From Vicinamibacterales bacterium (GTDB lineage Bacteria > Acidobacteriota > Vicinamibacteria > Vicinamibacterales > JAMQPK01), in the NCBI GenBank assembly GCA_023717525.1, contig JAMQPK010000120.1, positions 1 through 37,220 of the forward strand: 37,220 nucleotides of DNA, given 5' to 3'. The first letter of the stretch is position 1. Every line of letters starts with the position of its first letter. The position numbers and the translations under genes were made by a program. The notes beneath the pieces were generated by a model. The model had not been told where the DNA came from. It made no database searches and saw nothing but the letters and a program-made list of their open reading frames with translations. This document shows, in pieces, positions 32,095 through 37,220 of the stretch.

Positions 32095-32820
32095 TCAAGA
32101 ATTAATAATGGCCACGGCGCGGACAGGCGCAGCCGATGCGCCACGCCACTTCACGGGCAGAACGCTGACCGTGAAGGAGTGGTACGGCGCGGGAATCTCG
32201 TCGAGATTGCACATGTTCTCGAGGTGGTAGTACTCGCGCTCGCGCATCACTCGATGCGCTTCCCAGAATTTCTTCCGCTCGAACATCTGTGCAACGGGCG
32301 GGTCGAAGCCGATCGCGTCGATACCCATCACCTTCACGCCTTTGTCGAGGATGAAGTGGACGGCTTCCTTGGTCATACCCGGATGATCGGTCAGATACGT
32401 CTTCTCGAGCCGCTTCTTCGCGGCGTCCGTTCTCAGGAGCACGATGTCCAGCGGCTTGATCCGGTAACCGCCCAGCGCTGCCTCGGCTCGTTCCAGATCC
32501 GCCGGGGTAATCTCTTCGCCGGCTTTCTTGGAAGTGAGATCGAGAACGACGCCGTCGCCGTAGCAGTACTCGATGGGGATCCCTTCGGCCCGCGGCGCCG
32601 TCGGGTTCACGTGCCCCCATGAATCGATGTGCGTGCCGATGTGATCGCCGGTCACGATCATGCAGTGGTTCGTGATCTCGTTCACCCCGTAGGCATCGGT
32701 CCCGACGCTCTTGGCCATCTGACTGTAGGTTTCCATTTCGACGATGACCGGCTTGGCCACGTTCGGGTACGTCATCATTCCCTGGAACACTTCCATGCTC
32801 AGATCAATCAGCCGTCTCAT
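32095..32820 (-). CDS. Cyclase-family (kynurenine-formamidase-fold) hydrolase, canonical
   Basis: This 241-residue cytosolic protein has the complete family metal motif HIGTHIDSWGH (H60, H64, D66, H70). LIDLSMEVFQGMMTYP is the typical opening, and YHLENMCNLDEIPAPYHSFTVSVLPVKWRGASAAPVRAVAII the typical close. It differs from the longer secreted cyclase at 19704-20657, which has Gln in two ligand positions. It would hydrolyse a formylamide, lactone or cyclic ester. GGGGAA precedes the ATG, which overlaps the upstream SDR stop by four bases. Third gene of the six-gene operon. Confidence 0.9.
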   Translation of the reverse strand: MRRLIDLSMEVFQGMMTYPNVAKPVIVEMETYSQMAKSVGTDAYGVNEITNHCMIVTGDHIGTHIDSWGHVNPTAPRAEGIPIEYCYGDGVVLDLTSKKAGEEITPADLERAEAALGGYRIKPLDIVLLRTDAAKKRLEKTYLTDHPGMTKEAVHFILDKGVKVMGIDAIGFDPPVAQMFERKKFWEAHRVMREREYYHLENMCNLDEIPAPYHSFTVSVLPVKWRGASAAPVRAVAIINS

Positions 32821-33572
32821 TTCCCCTGCCAGCCGCCGTCGACGTGAATGGACTGCCCAGTCAGGTAGCTCGCCTCGTCAGAAGCGAAGAACGCGGTCAC
32901 GGTCCCGATTTCGCGTGGAACGCCGGCTCGGCCGAGGGAAATCTGCGCGAGCACGATGGGGAGTATGTCCGGGCTCTTCATCACCCATTCGGTCATGTCG
33001 GTGTCAATCAGTCCCGGATGGACGCAGTTCACGCGGATGCCCTGCGGCGTCATCTCGGCCGACATGTTGCGCGTGAGCGCTTCGAGGCCCAGCTTGGTCG
33101 GGGCGTAGTGCGTGCGGCCCGGGAGGACCTTCGCCGCCTGAATCGATCCGATGTGGACGATGCTGCCTTTGCGCTTGTCGGCGATCACGCGCTTGCAGAA
33201 CGCTTGCGAGCACAGCCACGGTCCCCGGAGGTTCACGTCCACCAGGCGCGTCCACTGATCATCGGTGAGATCGAGGAACGGCACGATGGTTTCGATGCCG
33301 GCGTTGTTGATGAGGATGTCGATCGGCCCGAGCTCTTTCCAGGCCTTGTCCATCATCGCCTCGACCTCTTTCCGGTTGGCGACATCGGCTTTGGCCGTGA
33401 TCGCCTTGCGTCCTTTTGCGCGAATCTCTTTGGCAACCGCTTCGGCTTTGTCCGGGCTGGCGACGTAATTCACGACGACGTCCGCGCCTTCATCGGCGAA
33501 GACCTCGGCGATGCCCCGGCCGATGCCCCGGCTCGCGCCCGTGATGATTGCTGTCTTTCCCTTGAGTCTCAT
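32817..33572 (-). CDS. Short-chain dehydrogenase/reductase, FabG-like
   Basis: This 251-residue classical SDR has TGASRGIG (11-18), NNAG (89-92), catalytic S143 (HIGSIQ) and Y156-x-x-x-K160 (YAPTK). NYVASPDKAE after strand two suggests NADP(H). The C-terminus SYLTGQSIHVDGGW is standard. It is cytosolic. The ribosome binding site AGGAC overlaps the stop codon of the upstream isomerase-like gene, ten bases before the ATG. In this operon it could oxidise a sugar or alcohol group ahead of the cyclase and FAH steps, as in non-phosphorylative sugar-acid pathways where an SDR and an FAH-family hydrolase are paired. That is an inference. Confidence 0.92.
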   Translation of the reverse strand: MRLKGKTAIITGASRGIGRGIAEVFADEGADVVVNYVASPDKAEAVAKEIRAKGRKAITAKADVANRKEVEAMMDKAWKELGPIDILINNAGIETIVPFLDLTDDQWTRLVDVNLRGPWLCSQAFCKRVIADKRKGSIVHIGSIQAAKVLPGRTHYAPTKLGLEALTRNMSAEMTPQGIRVNCVHPGLIDTDMTEWVMKSPDILPIVLAQISLGRAGVPREIGTVTAFFASDEASYLTGQSIHVDGGWQGK

Positions 33573-33582
33573 GAGCGATGTC

Positions 33583-34491
33583 CTATGTCCTGAAGGTGTA
33601 GCCGAGTTTCTGGCAGAACGCCTTGCCGATCTCGGCGGTTTGCCGCGGGGTGTACGACATTTTCTCTGACCCGTCGAGCTCGTGCATGATGTTCGCCGCT
33701 GGATTGACCTTCTCCATCGTTTCGAGGACCGACTTCAAATCGACGACGCCCTCGCCGAGAGGGCAGTAGCCGGCCATCTGATCCCACCCCTTGTAATCCT
33801 TGAAATGCATGTGGGGAATGATGCTCCCGAAATCCTTGACGAGCTGCGCCGCGTTGGTGCCGCCTTTCTGCGCCTGGCCGATGTCGGGGGCGAACTTCAT
33901 GACACGCGTGTCCATCCCCTCTACGACGGTGTAGGTTTCGTCGCGTGTCTCGACGGCAGAGCCGGTGTGCTGATGGAGGCCGGTGGCGATCCCGATGTCG
34001 GTGACGGCCTTCCCGTAGTCGTTCAACGCCGAGATGATGTTCGCTTTGTTGGCGGCGAAGTCGTACTTCTCGCCACGGTTGTTGCACGACTGCACGAGGA
34101 ATCGGCCACCGTATTTCTTGACGAGCCGGGCGTAGCGTTGGAGCATTTCGATTTGCTCTTTGCGCGCGGCGGGGTCGGTCACGTTGACGGTTGTGTAGCC
34201 CGAGGTGAGCGGAATCGGGTACTTCTGCAGCAGGGCCGCCAGCGTGCCCTTCTTCTCCCAGTCCTCGAGAATCGACGCGAAGGTCTCGAAGCCGGCATAA
34301 CCCAGCTCCGACATGTCTTTCAGCGCCGGCTCGAGGTTTTCCGGCGTGCGCGGCAGGCCTCCCCATATCAGGGTGGTGGCGCCAATCTTCAGTTTCTTCC
34401 CCTGCGCGAACGCAAACGACGGGAGAGCGCTTGCGCCGGCGGCGGCGACGATGCTTTTCGCGAAGGTTCTGCGAGTGATGGATTGAGTCAT
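33583..34491 (-). CDS. TAT-exported sugar-phosphate-isomerase/epimerase-like TIM-barrel protein
   Basis: This 302-residue protein starts with a twin-arginine signal (TRRTFAKSIVAAAG, Arg7-Arg8) and is a xylose-isomerase-like (AP-endonuclease-2 family) TIM barrel. Metal and active-site candidates are intact: H173/H175 (LHQHTG), D203 (FAPDIGQ), H227/H229 (PHMHFKDYKG) and E271 (MHELDG). TAT export implies that it folds with its metal in the cytosol and then works in the periplasm. Members include inosose dehydratases, tagatose epimerases and lyases/hydratases acting on 3-keto-glycosides. No Shine-Dalgarno sequence is clear. It heads the six-gene operon, with a perfect 16-bp palindrome 22 bases before its ATG. 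Confidence 0.9.
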   Translation of the reverse strand: MTQSITRRTFAKSIVAAAGASALPSFAFAQGKKLKIGATTLIWGGLPRTPENLEPALKDMSELGYAGFETFASILEDWEKKGTLAALLQKYPIPLTSGYTTVNVTDPAARKEQIEMLQRYARLVKKYGGRFLVQSCNNRGEKYDFAANKANIISALNDYGKAVTDIGIATGLHQHTGSAVETRDETYTVVEGMDTRVMKFAPDIGQAQKGGTNAAQLVKDFGSIIPHMHFKDYKGWDQMAGYCPLGEGVVDLKSVLETMEKVNPAANIMHELDGSEKMSYTPRQTAEIGKAFCQKLGYTFRT

Positions 34492-34513
34492 GGTGATGAT
34501 TCTAGAATAGTTT

Positions 34514-34529
34514 ACTTTACCGGTAAAGT
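34514..34529. promoter_or_regulatory. Perfect 16-bp operator palindrome ACTTTACCGGTAAAGT
   Basis: This is the best copy of the shared motif. It occupies the middle of the 40-base gap between the PQQ-propeller stop codon (two bases away) and the ATG of the TIM-barrel gene (22 bases away). A weak minus-strand -10 (TATTCT) lies between operator and ATG. Position over or next to the core promoter would suit repression. Confidence 0.75.
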
Positions 34530-34531
34530 GA

Positions 34532-35782
34532 CTATTGAGCGAGCCCGAGGCGGTACAGGTGCGTGTGCGTCCGGACGAAGATCGATTTGTGTGATACCGC
34601 CATGGATGCGAGCATCGCGCCGTCGAGCGTATTCGTCGCGAGTTTTCGGAATTCCTTCCCCGGCGCGATGACCGTCGTCACGCCTTCTTCGCTTTGAAAA
34701 TAGATCCGTCCGTCAGCGAAGGTCGGTGACGCGGAATGATTCCCGCCGATGCGCTGCTGCCAGCGCGGCGCGCCGGTCGCCGCATCGAGACACGAGGCGA
34801 TACCAAGGTCGCTGATGACATAGATCTCATCTCCGACAAGCAACGGCGACGGGGTGTAGGGCGCTGCGCGCTGCAGTGTCCAGGCGACGTGTGTCTTCGT
34901 CACATCTCCAGTGCCGTCCGGCCGCACGGCCAGCAGCGACGGCTGCTGGAACCCGGTCGCGATGTAGACGAGGCCGTGGCCGAACACGGGACGCGGCACG
35001 TTCGAGAAGCCGTCTGCATAGCTGACACGCCAGATTTCCTTGCCCGTTTCCGGATCGTACGCGCCAGCACGGTAGGCACCCACGCTGATGATCTGATCCC
35101 GCTCGCCCACACGAATCACCAGCGGGGTCGAGTACGCCTGGTCCGCCGGGTAGCGACGCGCGGTCTTCCAGCGGACTTTGCCCGTTCGCTTGTCGAGCGC
35201 GACGACGAACGCCGCATCGCTTCCGTCACAACTGATGATCAGGAGGTCGCGGTAGGACGCGGGCGATCCGCCGTTGCCGTGCTGCGATTCATAGGCCAGC
35301 TTCGTCGTCCACACGATGTCGCCGCCTGTGGTGAGAGCGGCCGTGCCAAGCGCGCCGAAGTGAACATAGACGCGATCGCCTTCGACGATGGGCGTTGGCG
35401 AGGCGTGACTGTTCTTGGCATTCGTCAGCTCCGCGCTTCGAAGGCGGAACGCCTCGGCATTGACGACCTCACGGCCGGTCGTCAGGTCGAAGGCCAGCAC
35501 GCGCAGCGACGCGCCGCCTCGCGTTTCGACGGCGGCAGTCAGCCACACGCGGTCCCCGACGACGACCGGGGACGACCATCCCCGTCCAGCCACGGGGACC
35601 TTCCAGATGACGTTCTTCGAGTCGCTCCACTCGAGCGGCAGACCTTCTTCAGTGGAATGGCCCTGACCTGTCGGGCCGCGGAACTCCGGCCAGTCTTCCG
35701 CCGGCGCAGCCGATCCCGCAGAGGCGACCAGCAGCAGAAGGCCGAAAAGCAGAGGGCTCAAACCGGGGATGCGCGGCTGCAT
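34532..35782 (-). CDS. Secreted PQQ-like beta-propeller protein (BamB/quinoprotein fold)
   Basis: This 416-residue protein has a signal peptide (about residues 1-28) and a propeller built of WxxxF/AxDxxTGxxxW repeats: WPEFRGPTGQGHSTEEGLPLEW, VLAFDLTTGREV, VALDKRTGKVRWKT, AYDPETGKEIWRVSYADG, SCLDAATGAPRWQQRIGG. There is no haem motif and no obvious PQQ-catalytic Asp set, so it is better called a PQQ-binding-like propeller than a dehydrogenase. Such proteins are abundant in Planctomycetes and Acidobacteriota. It lies directly upstream of the operator and the six-gene operon and may read through into it. It is divergent from 6-phosphogluconate dehydrogenase by 35 bases. Confidence 0.86.
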   Translation of the reverse strand: MQPRIPGLSPLLFGLLLLVASAGSAAPAEDWPEFRGPTGQGHSTEEGLPLEWSDSKNVIWKVPVAGRGWSSPVVVGDRVWLTAAVETRGGASLRVLAFDLTTGREVVNAEAFRLRSAELTNAKNSHASPTPIVEGDRVYVHFGALGTAALTTGGDIVWTTKLAYESQHGNGGSPASYRDLLIISCDGSDAAFVVALDKRTGKVRWKTARRYPADQAYSTPLVIRVGERDQIISVGAYRAGAYDPETGKEIWRVSYADGFSNVPRPVFGHGLVYIATGFQQPSLLAVRPDGTGDVTKTHVAWTLQRAAPYTPSPLLVGDEIYVISDLGIASCLDAATGAPRWQQRIGGNHSASPTFADGRIYFQSEEGVTTVIAPGKEFRKLATNTLDGAMLASMAVSHKSIFVRTHTHLYRLGLAQ

Positions 35783-35796
35783 GATCTTTGTTTAGC

Positions 35797-35805
35797 CTAT
35801 GATAG
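35797..35805. promoter_or_regulatory. Candidate shared bidirectional -10 element
   Basis: CTATGATAG is symmetric apart from its central base. It reads TATGAT for the plus-strand 6-phosphogluconate dehydrogenase gene (14 bases before its ATG) and TATCAT for the minus-strand propeller gene (about 16 bases before its ATG). The whole divergent gap is only 35 bases. No clear -35 element is visible either way. Confidence 0.4.
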
Positions 35806-35817
35806 CCGTCTCGCGAT

Positions 35818-37197
35818 ATGACTCAAAAGATCGGCGTCGTCGGGCTTGGGGTGATGGGAGCCAACCTTGCCAGGAACATCGAGAGCAAGGGATTTGCTGT
35901 CGCCGGCTACGACCTCGACGCAGCCAAGGCCAAGGCGTTTCCGCTCGCGAGTGCCGCGACGCCGGACCAGTTGATGAGGATGCTGGAGCGGCCGCGGAGG
36001 GTGCTCGTGATGGTCCCCGCCGGAGCACCGGTTGACAGCGTCGTCGCACACCTGCGTCCCCATCTCGAGCGCGGCGACATTCTGATCGACGGCGGCAATT
36101 CATTTTTTCGCGATACCGACAGGCGATCGAGCGAGCTCGCAGAGGCCGGCATCCATTTTCTCGGCGTCGGAGTGTCGGGCGGCGAAGAGGGCGCGCTGCG
36201 CGGGCCGGCCATCATGCCCGGCGGACCGCGCGAGGCGTGGGAGGCGATGGCGCCAGTGTTTCGCGCGATTGCCGCAAAGGCGGAAGACGGCGAGCCCTGC
36301 GTCGCATACATGGGGCCGCGCGGGGCTGGGCACTACGTGAAGATGGTGCACAACGGGATCGAGTACGGCGACATGCAGTTGATCGCCGAGATCTATGACT
36401 TGCTGCACCGGGGCGCCGCCCTTTCGGCGAAGGAAATCGCATCGATCTTTGCTGCGTGGAATGAAGGAGAGCTGCGGTCGTATCTGATTGAAATTACCGC
36501 GACGGTGCTCGATCATCTTGACGCCGAGACAGGGAAGCCGCTGGTGGACCTCATCCTGGATGAAGCGCAGCAAAAAGGCACCGGAAAATGGATGAGCCAG
36601 AACGCGTTTGATGTCGGGGCGCCTATTCCGACCGTGAACGCCGCAGTCGAAGCGCGCCTGGTATCGGCACTGAAGGGGGAGCGCGTTGCGGCAAGCAGGG
36701 TGCTGCGTGGCCCTGCCGGGTCATTTGATGGCGATCGCGCCGAGTTGATTGCCGCGGCGCGACAGGCACTCTACGCCAGCAAGATCACTTCGTACGCACA
36801 AGGACTGGCGTTGCTGCGGCAGGCATCGGAGGAGTACGACTACGCGATCGACCCCGGCGAGGTCGCCAAGATCTGGCGGGCAGGCTGCATTATTCGCGCC
36901 GCGCTGTTATCCGATATTCGCGCCGCCTTCGGCCGAAACCCCGGCCTCGTGAATTTGATGATGGATTCCACGTTTGCCGATGCATTGGGCTCACGGCAGG
37001 AGGCTTGGCGCCATTTGGTTCAGGTGGCTGTGGGAATAGGCGTGCCAGTGCCGGCGATCGGTGCATCGCTGGCCTACTACGATGCGTACCGAAGCGAGCG
37101 GCTTCCGGCCAATCTGACACAGGGCCAGCGCGATTTCTTCGGCGCGCACACCTACCGTCGCGTCGACCGCGACGGCGTCTTTCACACTGACTGGTGA
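35818..37197 (+). CDS. gnd: 6-phosphogluconate dehydrogenase, decarboxylating
   Basis: This 459-residue cytosolic enzyme converts 6-phosphogluconate to ribulose 5-phosphate, CO2 and reduced cofactor in the pentose phosphate pathway. The Rossmann start is GVVGLGVMGANLARNI; IDGGNSFFRDTDRR, GVGVSGGEEGALRGPAIMPGG and GAGHYVKMVHNGIEYGDMQLIAE (catalytic Lys and Glu region) are all intact. KGTGKWMSQNAFDVGAPIP and the C-terminal RRVDRDGVFHTDW are typical. Cofactor preference is not certain. The length is slightly below the usual 468-480. No Shine-Dalgarno sequence precedes the ATG, and the -10-like element lies so close that the leader would be very short. It is the only central-metabolism gene here apart from murI. 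Confidence 0.95.
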   Translation: MTQKIGVVGLGVMGANLARNIESKGFAVAGYDLDAAKAKAFPLASAATPDQLMRMLERPRRVLVMVPAGAPVDSVVAHLRPHLERGDILIDGGNSFFRDTDRRSSELAEAGIHFLGVGVSGGEEGALRGPAIMPGGPREAWEAMAPVFRAIAAKAEDGEPCVAYMGPRGAGHYVKMVHNGIEYGDMQLIAEIYDLLHRGAALSAKEIASIFAAWNEGELRSYLIEITATVLDHLDAETGKPLVDLILDEAQQKGTGKWMSQNAFDVGAPIPTVNAAVEARLVSALKGERVAASRVLRGPAGSFDGDRAELIAAARQALYASKITSYAQGLALLRQASEEYDYAIDPGEVAKIWRAGCIIRAALLSDIRAAFGRNPGLVNLMMDSTFADALGSRQEAWRHLVQVAVGIGVPVPAIGASLAYYDAYRSERLPANLTQGQRDFFGAHTYRRVDRDGVFHTDW

Positions 37198-37219
37198 AAA
37201 GGGGTCGGGTGCCTTTTTA
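37198..37219. repeat. REP-like imperfect palindrome at window end
   Basis: AAAGGGG and the complementary CCTTTTT flank a TCGGGTG core directly after the gnd stop codon. Short AAAAGG...CCTTTT palindromes with a GTCGGGTGCC core are widely dispersed in soil bacterial genomes and often linked to REP-associated transposases. The element may continue beyond the window. Confidence 0.5.
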
Positions 37220-37220
37220 C

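Noticed and set aside
1-37220. Prophage, integrative element, CRISPR or toxin-antitoxin system
   Set aside because: I found no integrase, transposase, phage structural gene, regularly spaced repeats or short paired toxin-antitoxin genes. Composition looks uniform by eye.

Overview
The window is GC-rich bacterial chromosome with no rRNA, tRNA, CRISPR array, integrase or transposase gene that I can see. The protein families point to a soil Acidobacteriota genome, probably of the Vicinamibacteria type. They include an Oar-like TonB receptor with a carboxypeptidase-regulatory-like N-terminus, two acidobacterial-type VWA proteins, PQQ beta-propeller proteins, ThuA-domain proteins, cyclase-family hydrolases, a secreted D-aminoacylase and a tannase/feruloyl esterase. 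Taxonomy is inferred from gene content only. Most products carry a signal peptide, so much of this locus acts in the periplasm or at the cell surface.

Layout. Bases 1-7050 hold small independent units: a membrane protein, a double-VOC protein, a cupin, a zinc-ribbon/SPFH divergent pair, a secreted creatininase-like protein divergent from a CAT-like acetyltransferase, a secreted metallo-beta-lactamase-fold protein coupled to a small LPMO-like protein, and an orphan receiver. Bases 7251-15755 are a five-gene plus-strand operon (VWA, PQQ dehydrogenase with haem domain, TIM-barrel/ThuA fusion, tannase/feruloyl esterase, NHL-repeat lyase-like protein) ending in a strong terminator. Bases 15873-19668 are a self-contained TonB receptor unit with tandem operators, a clear sigma70-type promoter and its own terminator. 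Bases 19704-26835 are a tightly packed seven-gene operon (cyclase, MurI, DinB, VWA, D-aminoacylase, SDR, amidase). Bases 26996-29026 hold an ArsR-type regulator, a DUF1028 protein and an FGE-like protein. Bases 35782-29032 on the minus strand hold a PQQ-propeller gene followed by a six-gene operon (TAT-exported TIM-barrel protein, SDR, cyclase, second TIM-barrel/ThuA fusion, FAH-family hydrolase, ABM monooxygenase). The window closes with 6-phosphogluconate dehydrogenase and a REP-like palindrome.

Main result. A palindrome, best form ACTTTACCGGTAAAGT, occurs in front of three transcription units: once before the VWA/PQQ/ThuA/tannase operon, as a 21-bp-spaced pair before the TonB receptor promoter, and as a perfect 16-mer before the minus-strand six-gene operon. 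The two enzyme operons each contain a paralogue of the same unusual TIM-barrel/ThuA fusion and each is linked to a PQQ propeller. I infer one co-regulated uptake and catabolic system: outer-membrane import, ester cleavage, quinoprotein oxidation, then isomerase, dehydrogenase, cyclase and FAH steps. The likely substrates are plant-derived phenolic esters or glycosides. No LacI/GntR-type regulator for the palindrome is in the window, and the substrate is not established by the sequence.
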